Assembly: GCA_017533545.1 (NCBI GenBank)
Contig: JAFXHW010000136.1
Span: 1-13,372 of the forward strand
DNA: 13,372 nt
Direction of reading: 5' to 3'
Source of the DNA: Clostridia bacterium
Lineage (GTDB): Bacteria; Bacillota_A; Clostridia; Oscillospirales; CAG-272
The notes beneath the pieces were generated by a model. The model made no database searches. It saw only the letters and a program-made list of their open reading frames with translations, and had not been told where the DNA came from. How positions within the stretch are numbered: the stretch's first letter is position 1; the number at the start of each line of letters is the position of its first letter. Below are positions 1-5,919 of this stretch, piece after piece. A program made the position numbers and the translations under genes.

Positions 1-41
1 ACAGAGGCAAATTTTTTCCTTGTTTTGTGACAAGAAAAAAA
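1..41 (-). terminator. A/U-rich hairpin downstream of tRNA-Asp, possible weak terminator
   Basis: Positions 19-23 (CTTGT) and 30-34 (ACAAG) form a 5-bp stem with a 6-base loop. T12-17 facing A35-40 extend it across a one-base bulge. It lies just past the 3' end of the leftward tRNA-Asp gene, where a terminator would be expected. Read leftward, only a short TTT follows the stem, so it is not a textbook terminator, and further tRNA genes could continue outside the window. Confidence 0.25.
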
Positions 42-118
42 TGGCGACCCGGATGGGGCTCGAACCCACGACCTCTAGCGTGACAGGCTAGCGTTCTAAC
101 CAACTGAACTACCGGGCC
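42..118 (-). tRNA. tRNA-Asp (anticodon GTC)
   Basis: The complement folds as a full cloverleaf. The acceptor GGCCCGG pairs with CCGGGTC with one G-U pair. The anticodon stem CTAGC/GCTAG is closed by loop CTGTCAC, which places anticodon GTC at 82-84. The T arm carries the TTCGAGC loop. The discriminator is G (45), as expected for aspartate tRNA, and the CCA end is encoded (42-44). It follows tRNA-Val by 19 bases on the same strand and is probably processed from the same transcript, made from the promoter at 259-287. Confidence 0.97.
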
Positions 119-137
119 ATTATTATTGGGGGGAAAA

Positions 138-213
138 TGGTGGGAACAACAGGGCTCGAACCTGTGACCCTCTGCTTGTAAGGCAGATGCTCTCCCAGCT
201 GAGCTATGCTCCC
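138..213 (-). tRNA. tRNA-Val (anticodon TAC)
   Basis: The complement folds as a cloverleaf. The acceptor GGGAGCA pairs with TGTTCCC with one G-U wobble. The D arm is GCTC...GAGC, and the anticodon loop CTTACAA gives anticodon TAC (178-180). The T loop is TTCGAGC, the discriminator is A (141), and CCA is encoded at 138-140. It is the first gene of a leftward Val-Asp pair. The U at the wobble position should read several GUN valine codons. The promoter lies about 45 bases upstream. Confidence 0.97.
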
Positions 214-258
214 ATGAAGCTTCCCGCCCAAACTGTCTTTCTCAAGTCAGCGAAAAGT

Positions 259-287
259 ATTATAGCACACAAAGTCTGTTTTGTCAA
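259..287 (-). promoter_or_regulatory. sigmaA promoter of the tRNA-Val/tRNA-Asp unit
   Basis: On the minus strand TTGACA (282-287) is followed by exactly 17 bases and then TATAAT (259-264). A TGC sits directly before the -10 box, making it an extended -10. Both hexamers match the consensus perfectly, as expected for a strong stable-RNA promoter. Transcription should start near 252, about 40 bases before mature tRNA-Val. Confidence 0.9.
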
Positions 288-471
288 CTACTTTTTTAAA
301 TATTTTTTTATTTTTTTCTTGCCTCGATATAAGCGGGTAAAATGCACTGTTTTCCCTTGTTTTCCGCAATTATCCTTGTTATTTTTGCCCACAATGCCAT
401 TTTGCACAGTTTTTTTCGCTCGCTTTCGTCACTTTTCTTTTGAAAAATGCGCGTCATTCTTCCCAATTCTA
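288..471. other. Pyrimidine-rich intergenic stretch without a supported gene
   Basis: This gap lies between the divergent tRNA promoter and the helicase promoter. The plus strand is dominated by T and C runs. An open frame crosses it (187-489), but it overlaps tRNA-Val, has no ribosome binding site and encodes an implausible Phe-rich peptide, so I do not call a gene. Two similar short phrases, AATGCACTGTTTT near 341-353 and TTTGCACAGTTTT near 400-412, are the only repeat I see. Confidence 0.5.
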
Positions 472-500
472 TTGAAATATTTATTATAATATGTTATAAT
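472..500 (+). promoter_or_regulatory. Extended -10 sigmaA promoter of the helicase gene
   Basis: TTGAAA (472-477), a 17-base spacer and TATAAT (495-500), with TGT immediately before the -10 box. A second TATAAT at 485-490 has no matching -35. The predicted start near 507 leaves a leader of only about 14 bases before ATG 521, or longer if translation begins at 554 or 575. Confidence 0.8.
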
Positions 501-520
501 GATTATATATGAGATAAATT

Positions 521-2818
521 ATGCGGAGAGGACGTGGGCGGCCGCATTCGTTTATGGCCGACCGACCGTTTTGTATGTCGGAAGTTTTTGACTGTTTTGC
601 CCCCTTTATACAAGATTACATATACAGTCACTCTTGGGTCGAGCTGCGCAAAAATCAGCTTGACAGCGCCGACATCCTTTTCAACACCGACGACAATCTT
701 CTTATATCTTCATCGACAGCATCGGGAAAGACCGAGGCCGCATTCTTTCCGATAATCTCGATGCTCTACGATCACCCCGCCGCATCCTTCGGCGCGCTTT
801 ACATTGCGCCGCTGAAGAGTCTTATAAACGATCAGTTTTTACGCCTTGAGGAGCTTTTGGATCTGAGCGGAATACCCGTTTTCCATTGGCACGGCGACGT
901 CGCCGCCTCGCACAAGAACCGTGCATTGCAAAATCCGTCGGGCATTTTGCAGATCACCCCCGAATCGCTTGAGGGCATGCTGATGCGCCGTCCCAACGAC
1001 GCCGCGCGTCTGTTCGCCGATCTCAGATTCGTCGTTATCGACGAGATACACACTTTGACGGGAAGCGACAGAGGAAATCAGATCATCTGCCAGCTTTCAA
1101 GACTGGGACGCCTTATCGGGCATCATCCGAGAAGGGTGGGACTGTCTGCTACCATCGGCGATCTCGATGCCGCCGCGCGCTGGCTTGGTGCGGGAAGCGG
1201 ACGAAAGACACAATGCCCACTTCCCGAGATGCAAAAGACCAAATGGCGGCTCGGACTTGAGCATTTCTACATTCAAAACGATCATCCCGATCAGTCGGGC
1301 AGCATAAACATTCCGCCGCAAAAGGGCGAGAACCAAGACGAGCATTATGCTCAGCTTGACCCCGGATACGAGTACGTATACGACTGTGTCAAGGACAAAA
1401 AGTGCCTCGTATTTTCAAATTCGCGCGAGGAGACCGAGTATATAACGGCTACTCTGCGTCAGATCGCCGACCATCGCGGCGAAATTGACAGATTTTTCAT
1501 TCACCACGGCAATCTTTCGGCATCTCTTCGCGAGGAGGCCGAGATGAAGATGAAGGATGACGATATGAACATCGTCACCTGCGCCACCGTCACACTTGAG
1601 CTTGGTATCGACATCGGCAAACTCGAGCGGATCGTGCACATCGACGCGCCCAACACCGTAATGTCCCTGCTTCAGCGCATCGGACGTTCGGGCAGACGGG
1701 GAGATGCGCCCGAAATGATGATGGTTTTCAGAGAGGAAAATCCTCTGCCCAACACCCCTCTTCCCCAGCTTATGCCCTGGGGACTGCTCCGTGCGATCGC
1801 GATAATCCAGCTTTATCTCGAAGAGCGCTTTATTGAGCCGCCGAGTGTGAAAAAGATGCCATTCAGCCTCGCTTTCCAGCAGACGCTGAGCATTCTGGCA
1901 TCATCGGGTGCGCTGAGCGCAAAGGCGCTGGCCGAAAGAGTCATGGCGCTTCCTCCTTTTGAAGCGCTCACAAAAGAAGATTACAAAACGCTTCTGCTCT
2001 CGATGCTCGAGAACGATTTTCTGGAGCTTACCGAGGAAAAAGAGATCATCATCGGCATGAAGGGCGAGCGTCTTATAAATTCCTTTAAATTTCTTGCCGT
2101 TTTCAAGGACAGCGAGGATTTCACCGTCCGATGCGAATCGGACGAGATCGGCACCATCACCACTCCCCCTCCTGTCGGAGACAGATTTGCCCTTGCAGGA
2201 CGTGTTTGGGAAGTCGAAGAGCTCGACGTTGCCCGCAAGCTTATATATGTCAAGCGTGTCAAGGGCAAAATGGAGATCGAATGGCCGGGAGACTCGGGCG
2301 AGATACACACGAAAGTGCTCCGCCGCATGAAAAAGGTGCTCGAAGAGGACACCGTTTACCCCTATTTAAAGCGCAACGCACAGCGTCGGCTTCTGTTGGC
2401 CAGAAACGTCGCGCGCAACACCGGAATGCTTGATCACTCCTGCATACACCTCGGCGGATATACCTGGTGCCTCTTCCCCTGGCTCGGCACCCGATCCTTC
2501 CGCACGATGCGCAAATTCCTCGCCCACTCGGGTGCGCCCGTCAAGCTTTCGGGCATGGAATACGAGGGCTGCTACTACATCAAATTCAAAATGGAGAAGG
2601 GTGACGGCGAAAAGCTGACCCGACATCTTTACGATAAGATGAAAAAAGAGGGCATCGATCTCGAGTCGCTCGTTTCGCCCTCGGAAAATCCCGTATTCGA
2701 AAAATACGACCACCTTATTCCCTCGTCTCTTCTGCGCAAGGCATATATATCCGACCGTCTGCGTACCGACGAGCTTATACGGGCCATCAAGGAAATGATG
2801 CGCGAATACGACGATTGA
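521..2818 (+). CDS. Lhr-like superfamily 2 DEAD/DEAH-box helicase
   Basis: ATP-dependent nucleic-acid helicase of the Lhr-like group, acting in the cytoplasm, presumably in DNA or RNA repair or processing; its substrate cannot be told. The 765 residues show helicase motifs in order: Walker A STASGKT (65-71), Walker B DEIH (174-177), SAT (209-211), VFSN (297-300), motif V around TLELGIDIG (358-366) and motif VI QRIGRSGRRG (385-394). A helical stretch of roughly 410-530 follows. Then comes a beta-barrel-like segment with IGTI (543-546) and LAGRVWEVEELD (558-569), typical of Lhr-like proteins, and a basic C-terminus. It is about half the length of E. coli Lhr, like the short Lhr-core form. The start is uncertain. 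ATG 521 has no Shine-Dalgarno and its first residues are Arg/Gly-rich. ATG 575 (residue 19, MSEVFD) looks more like a natural family N-terminus but also lacks a good ribosome site. It appears to be a single-gene unit. Confidence 0.9.
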   Translation: MRRGRGRPHSFMADRPFCMSEVFDCFAPFIQDYIYSHSWVELRKNQLDSADILFNTDDNLLISSSTASGKTEAAFFPIISMLYDHPAASFGALYIAPLKSLINDQFLRLEELLDLSGIPVFHWHGDVAASHKNRALQNPSGILQITPESLEGMLMRRPNDAARLFADLRFVVIDEIHTLTGSDRGNQIICQLSRLGRLIGHHPRRVGLSATIGDLDAAARWLGAGSGRKTQCPLPEMQKTKWRLGLEHFYIQNDHPDQSGSINIPPQKGENQDEHYAQLDPGYEYVYDCVKDKKCLVFSNSREETEYITATLRQIADHRGEIDRFFIHHGNLSASLREEAEMKMKDDDMNIVTCATVTLELGIDIGKLERIVHIDAPNTVMSLLQRIGRSGRRGDAPEMMMVFREENPLPNTPLPQLMPWGLLRAIAIIQLYLEERFIEPPSVKKMPFSLAFQQTLSILASSGALSAKALAERVMALPPFEALTKEDYKTLLLSMLENDFLELTEEKEIIIGMKGERLINSFKFLAVFKDSEDFTVRCESDEIGTITTPPPVGDRFALAGRVWEVEELDVARKLIYVKRVKGKMEIEWPGDSGEIHTKVLRRMKKVLEEDTVYPYLKRNAQRRLLLARNVARNTGMLDHSCIHLGGYTWCLFPWLGTRSFRTMRKFLAHSGAPVKLSGMEYEGCYYIKFKMEKGDGEKLTRHLYDKMKKEGIDLESLVSPSENPVFEKYDHLIPSSLLRKAYISDRLRTDELIRAIKEMMREYDD

Positions 2819-2843
2819 CCTAAATTTATCATTAATATAAAAT
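2815..2843 (+). promoter_or_regulatory. Probable promoter of the PRPP synthetase gene
   Basis: TTGACC (2815-2820), overlapping the helicase stop codon, is followed by 17 bases and TAAAAT (2838-2843). There is no TGN before the -10 box, unlike the other promoters here. Transcription would start near 2850. The ribosome site GAGG (2869-2872) lies 8 bases before ATG 2881. Confidence 0.6.
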
Positions 2844-2880
2844 ACAACGATTCAAATCTATATTTTACGAGGTATCGAAC

Positions 2881-4032
2881 ATGAACGAAACTTTGCACGG
2901 CGACCTTAGCGTCATCGGTATGAAGGGCACCGAGGACTTTACAAGACAGGTTGACAGCTACCTGCGCCTCTGGAGATCCAAGGGCGGAGCATCGGCTAAT
3001 GCCGACAACAACGGATTTATCATCTGGCCCGACAGCATCCGTTTCGGAACGGGCGAGGCAAAGTGCATCATCCACGAATCGATGCGCGGTCACGACGTTT
3101 ACATCATTGCCGACATGTACAACTACGGCGTTACATACAAGATGTACGGCAAGGAATTCCCCATGAGTCCCGATGACCATTTCCAGGATCTCAAGCGCAT
3201 CATCGGAGCTATCGGCGGCAAGGCAAGACGCATCTGCGTTATTATGCCCATGCTTTACGAGGCACGCCAGGACAAGCGTACCGCACGTGAATCGCTCGAC
3301 TGTGCAATGGCTCTTCAGGAGCTTGTCAACATGGGTGTTTCCAACATAATCACCTTCGACGTTCACAACATCGGTGTTCAGAATGCTATTCCGCTTGCAG
3401 GATTTGACAACGTTCGTCCCACCTACCAGATGATCAAATCTCTCATCGCCAACGTACCCGATATCAAGATCGACAGCAACCACCTTATGATCATATCTCC
3501 CGACGAGGGCGGTATGGGCAGATGCATGTACTATTCGTCGGTACTTGGGCTGCAGCTCGGTATGTTCTACAAGCGCCGCGACTACTCCCGCGTTGTAGAC
3601 GGCAAGAATCCCATCATCGCGCATGAATACCTCGGCGGCGATCTTCACGATATGGACGTTGTCATCGTTGACGACATCATCTCGTCGGGCGAATCTATGC
3701 TCGACGTTGCCGCAAAACTCAAATCCCGCGGTGCCAGAAGAATATTCATGTTCGCCTCCTTCGGACTTTTCTGCAACGGTCTTGAAAAGATCGACGCCGC
3801 TTACGAAGAGGGCATAATCACAAAGATCTTCACCACCAACCTCATCTACCGTTCGCCCGAGCTCAAGGCTCGCCCCTGGTACTGCGAGGTCAACATCTGC
3901 AAGTATGTCGCCCTTCTCATCGACACACTCAACCACGACGGCTCGATAAGCGGTCTGCTCGATCCTTCCGACAGAATCCGCAACCTCGTTGAGGATCACA
4001 AGGCCGCTCTTGAGACAGAGGAAAATAATTAA
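2881..4032 (+). CDS. prs: Ribose-phosphate pyrophosphokinase, long clostridial form
   Basis: Makes 5-phosphoribosyl-1-pyrophosphate from ribose 5-phosphate and ATP, feeding purine, pyrimidine, NAD, histidine and tryptophan synthesis in the cytoplasm. The 383 residues align with the PRPP synthetase fold: RFGTGEA (54-60) for the usual RFSDGE, ARQDKR (128-133), the catalytic-region DVH (160-162), SPDEGGMGR (206-214), a YKRR basic segment (230-233) and the PRPP-binding loop VVIVDDIISSGES (260-272). It is longer than the usual 310-330 residues, with additions at the N-terminus and between blocks. A subset of Clostridia carry such a form. GAGG lies 8 bases before ATG 2881. Codons TTA, CTA and TCA are absent, so the antisense strand stays open throughout. 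Whether this is the only PRPP synthetase of the cell cannot be seen. Confidence 0.9.
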   Translation: MNETLHGDLSVIGMKGTEDFTRQVDSYLRLWRSKGGASANADNNGFIIWPDSIRFGTGEAKCIIHESMRGHDVYIIADMYNYGVTYKMYGKEFPMSPDDHFQDLKRIIGAIGGKARRICVIMPMLYEARQDKRTARESLDCAMALQELVNMGVSNIITFDVHNIGVQNAIPLAGFDNVRPTYQMIKSLIANVPDIKIDSNHLMIISPDEGGMGRCMYYSSVLGLQLGMFYKRRDYSRVVDGKNPIIAHEYLGGDLHDMDVVIVDDIISSGESMLDVAAKLKSRGARRIFMFASFGLFCNGLEKIDAAYEEGIITKIFTTNLIYRSPELKARPWYCEVNICKYVALLIDTLNHDGSISGLLDPSDRIRNLVEDHKAALETEENN

Positions 4033-4054
4033 CAATAAATTTATCCGCCTTTTA

Positions 4055-4075
4055 CGCAAATGATACCTTTTTGCG
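4055..4075 (+). other. Small hairpin between prs and the oxidoreductase gene
   Basis: CGCAAA (4055-4060) and TTTGCG (4070-4075) form a 6-bp stem around a 9-base loop. An A-rich rather than T-rich run follows, so it is not an intrinsic terminator. I find no convincing -35/-10 pair in the 86-base gap, so the downstream gene may be co-transcribed with prs. The hairpin could be a processing site or chance. Confidence 0.3.
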
Positions 4076-4118
4076 ATAAAATATAAAAAAATTATTCATT
4101 TTCAAGGAGTACACTACT

Positions 4119-5141
4119 ATGCTTAGAGCTTGTCTTATCGGACTCGGCGGAATGGGCCGCGGTCATTTTGACAACTACGTTCGCGCAATGAAAGAAAACA
4201 AGGGAGTTGAGCTCGTCGGTATCTGCGACATCAATCCCGAGAAGTTCAAAAATCAGAAGGTTGAATTCAACATCAAGGGTGTTGTTGCCGACAGCGCAGA
4301 TATGAGCGCTTTCCATCAGTACACCTCTGCTGAAGAGATGATGAAGGCCGAAAAGCCCGACTTCGTCACCATCGCTATTCCCACATACCTCCATGCAGAC
4401 ATGGCTATCATGTGCATGAAAGAGGGTGCACACGTTCTTTGCGAAAAGCCCATGTCGCTCACCGTTGAAGACTGCCGCCGCATGATAGATGCTTCCAAGG
4501 AAACAGGCAAGCTTCTTATGATCGGTCAGGTTCTCCGTTTCTGGGGCGAATACGAGGCAGCAAAGGAGATTATCGACAGCGGTATTCTCGGCGCTCCCCT
4601 CAGCGGCTATTTCTGGAGAGGCGGCGGTTCTCCCGCTTACGATCCGGCAAACTGGTACTTCAACCGCGAAATGAGCGGCGGATGCCTCTTTGACCAGCAC
4701 GTTCACGACGTTGACATGGTTCAGTATCTCTACGGTATGCCCCGCGCGCTCTGCTCGGTAGGCCGCAGATATTTCAAGGGATGCGGTCAGGACTGCGTCT
4801 CCACCAACTACATCTACGACGGCGATTTCGCCATCAACGCTCAGGACGACTGGAACCTCAAGGGCGTAGATTTCACCATGACCTTCCGCATCAACATGGA
4901 AGGCGGATCGATGTTCATGGATCACAACGGCTTCCACGTTTACGATATCGAGGGCAAGGACATCACTCCCGACTACGACAAGGAAAGCGCATACTACAAG
5001 GAAATGCTCTACTTTGCCGACCTCATCGTTACCGGCAAGCCCAATTTGAAGAATCCTCCCGAGGATTCGCTGAGATCCATCATGATGGCCGCTGCCGAGC
5101 AGAAATCTGCCGACAATCACGGCGCACTCATTATTCTGTAA
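4119..5141 (+). CDS. Gfo/Idh/MocA family NAD(P)-dependent oxidoreductase
   Basis: Cytoplasmic dehydrogenase of the glucose-fructose oxidoreductase / inositol dehydrogenase family, which oxidises or reduces a sugar, inositol or sugar derivative; the substrate cannot be assigned. The 340 residues start with the Rossmann nucleotide-binding motif GLGGMG (8-13). The family EKP motif (109-111), with catalytic-type Lys110, follows. The SGGCLFDQHVHDVD segment (186-199) places Asp192 and His196 where inositol dehydrogenases have their active-site Asp and His, four residues apart. There is no signal peptide. AAGGAG lies 9 bases before ATG 4119. It is codirectional with prs with an 86-base gap. No sugar transporter or kinase sits nearby to hint at a substrate. 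Like prs it contains no TTA, CTA or TCA codon. Confidence 0.9.
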   Translation: MLRACLIGLGGMGRGHFDNYVRAMKENKGVELVGICDINPEKFKNQKVEFNIKGVVADSADMSAFHQYTSAEEMMKAEKPDFVTIAIPTYLHADMAIMCMKEGAHVLCEKPMSLTVEDCRRMIDASKETGKLLMIGQVLRFWGEYEAAKEIIDSGILGAPLSGYFWRGGGSPAYDPANWYFNREMSGGCLFDQHVHDVDMVQYLYGMPRALCSVGRRYFKGCGQDCVSTNYIYDGDFAINAQDDWNLKGVDFTMTFRINMEGGSMFMDHNGFHVYDIEGKDITPDYDKESAYYKEMLYFADLIVTGKPNLKNPPEDSLRSIMMAAAEQKSADNHGALIIL

Positions 5142-5191
5142 TTTATACAAATAAAAAGACCTGCAATCGGCTCCTTCTCATAAGGTTGTTT

Positions 5192-5235
5192 ACAAATTTC
5201 GGCAGAGACATTGTTTTCTCTGCCGATTTGTGTTA
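5192..5235 (+). terminator. Hairpin terminator after the oxidoreductase gene
   Basis: CGGCAGAGA (5200-5208) pairs perfectly with TCTCTGCCG (5217-5225) around an 8-base loop. A further six pairs (5192-5196 plus 5199 with 5226-5231) extend it across a two-base bulge. The tail ATTTGTGTT is only moderately T-rich. It lies about 50 bases after the stop codon. It overlaps the -35 box of the putative promoter at 5211-5239. Confidence 0.6.
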
Positions 5236-5239
5236 TAAT
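5211..5239 (+). promoter_or_regulatory. Putative promoter ahead of palindrome A and the small orphan gene
   Basis: TTGTTT (5211-5216), a 17-base spacer and TATAAT (5234-5239) preceded by TGT. The -10 half is excellent and the -35 half is weak. The -35 falls in the loop and stem of the terminator hairpin. A transcript starting near 5246 would carry palindrome A and a second hairpin in a leader of about 180 bases before ATG 5429. Confidence 0.5.
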
Positions 5240-5251
5240 GAGGATAATCTC

Positions 5252-5326
5252 GTAGGGCGGGGGCTTGCTCCCGCCGCAATGAAAGATTTAAGCCAATAAG
5301 GCGGCGGGAGTAAACCCCCGCCCTAC
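5252..5326. repeat. Palindromic intergenic element A (GTAGGG...CCCTAC ends)
   Basis: The outer arms GTAGGGCGGGGG (5252-5263) and CCCCCGCCCTAC (5315-5326) are perfect 12-base inverted repeats. The inner arms CTCCCGCCG (5268-5276) and CGGCGGGAG (5302-5310) add 9 bp across a 4x4 internal loop, with a 25-base terminal loop. At 75 bases and without coding capacity, it resembles the dispersed palindromic or MITE-like elements common in clostridial genomes. Copy number cannot be judged here. Its ends match those of element B (5816-5863). Confidence 0.8.
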
Positions 5327-5336
5327 AAAGGGGTAT

Positions 5337-5369
5337 GGGCTTTGCCCAAAGCATTTGTAATACAAATGC
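5337..5369. repeat. Two small hairpins following palindrome A
   Basis: GGGC-TTT-GCCC (5337-5347) is followed by GCATTTGT-AAT-ACAAATGC (5351-5369), a perfect 8-bp stem with a 3-base loop. They begin only 11 bases after element A and may be part of a larger composite repeat or structured leader of the orphan gene. Confidence 0.55.
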
Positions 5370-5428
5370 GAAACTGGCGATAAACAAAGAGAATAAACAA
5401 CTACAATGTGGGAAGGGGAATAGGAGAG

Positions 5429-5728
5429 ATGAAAAATATCGTTATTAGTGCGGACGGAGATAGAAAAGTATTTTCTGTTCCTGATGATGTTGCGGATAAT
5501 TTGACGAAATATTGTATAGATTTCATTAAGTGGCTAAGAAACAGTTCTGATGCAATGAAATATCGAAAGGGAGGCGGACTTTGTTACAACGAAGAGGATT
5601 TCATCGAATATCTGAACGTGTGGATTTTCCCAAATCAAAAATCTAAACTTGTAAAGAATTTGGGATGGATAGATTTCAGTTCCAAATTACCCGAGCCATA
5701 TGTTGATTGCCCGATATTTAATTTCTAA
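5429..5728 (+). CDS. Small AT-rich orphan protein of unknown function
   Basis: I do not recognise this 99-residue protein. It has no signal peptide, membrane segment or cysteine motif. It is mixed alpha/beta by eye and rich in aromatics toward the C-terminus (WIFP 65-68, LGWIDF 78-83, final CPIFNF 94-99). This is the general look of small cytoplasmic immunity-type or accessory proteins, but that is only an impression. I chose ATG 5429 because the purine-rich AAGGGG lies 10 bases upstream. An in-frame GTG at 5408 has no ribosome site. Base use is clearly more AT-rich than the neighbours, with AGA, CTA, AGT and ATA codons that prs and the oxidoreductase use little or not at all, suggesting acquisition. 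It sits alone between two palindromic elements, with its own putative promoter and a strong terminator. Confidence 0.75.
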   Translation: MKNIVISADGDRKVFSVPDDVADNLTKYCIDFIKWLRNSSDAMKYRKGGGLCYNEEDFIEYLNVWIFPNQKSKLVKNLGWIDFSSKLPEPYVDCPIFNF

Positions 5729-5745
5729 AAATGGCATACATATCA

Positions 5746-5792
5746 AACCCCCGACAGACTTTTTTAATCTGTCGGGGGTTATTATTTGTTTT
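5746..5792 (+). terminator. Strong intrinsic terminator of the orphan gene
   Basis: AACCCCCGACAGA (5746-5758) and TCTGTCGGGGGTT (5768-5780) form a perfect 13-bp stem around a 9-base loop. The T-rich tail TTATTATTTGTTTT follows. It begins 17 bases after the stop codon. On the opposite strand the tail is weaker. Confidence 0.92.
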
Positions 5793-5815
5793 CTGCGGAT
5801 CAGATTTGTTTATCC

Positions 5816-5863
5816 GTAGGGGCGACCATTGGTCGCCCGCGGGCGTTCGATGAACGCCCCTAC
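5816..5863. repeat. Palindromic intergenic element B, double hairpin or cruciform
   Basis: This 48-base element starts GTAGGGGCG and ends CGCCCCTAC, perfect 9-base inverted repeats. Inside are two consecutive perfect 8-bp hairpins: GGGCGACC-ATT-GGTCGCCC (5820-5838) and GGGCGTTC-GAT-GAACGCCC (5841-5859). Both use the same GGGCG/CGCCC clamp, so the strand can fold as two tandem hairpins or as a three-way junction closed by the outer arms. It lies between two convergent genes, with no coding capacity. Similar GTAGGGGCG elements are, to my knowledge, common in clostridial intergenic DNA. Confidence 0.85.
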
Positions 5864-5894
5864 AAAACAATATCAAACTTCCTTACGAGAAGTT
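5862..5894 (-). terminator. Possible weak terminator of the SpoIID unit
   Basis: On the minus strand AACTTC (5894-5889) and GAAGTT (5881-5876) form a 6-bp stem with a 7-base loop. A T-rich run of about 14 bases (TGATATTGTTTTGT) follows. It lies about 25 bases past the stop of the leftward SpoIID-domain gene. The stem is short, so confidence is moderate; element B just beyond could also assist. Confidence 0.45.
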
Positions 5895-5919
5895 GGCCTT
5901 TGCAGGTCTTTTTTTATGT

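Noticed and set aside
187..489. 100-codon open frame upstream of the helicase
   Set aside because: It begins inside tRNA-Val, has no ribosome site, and its Phe/Leu-rich peptide simply reflects T-rich DNA.
2629..4059. 476-codon antisense open frame across prs and the end of the helicase gene
   Set aside because: It is the exact reverse-complement codon frame of prs, kept open only because prs has no TTA, CTA or TCA codons. The predicted protein shows no family features, while prs on the other strand is unmistakable.
4092..5150. 352-codon antisense open frame across the oxidoreductase gene
   Set aside because: Same codon-avoidance artefact; the sense strand encodes a clear Gfo/Idh/MocA protein with a ribosome binding site.
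5408..5428. GTG start for the orphan protein
   Set aside because: No Shine-Dalgarno precedes it; the purine-rich stretch it would encode is better read as the ribosome site for ATG 5429.
5252..5863. Possible CRISPR array or insertion sequence in the repeat-rich gap
   Set aside because: There are no regularly spaced direct repeats and no transposase frame, only two palindromic elements and small hairpins.
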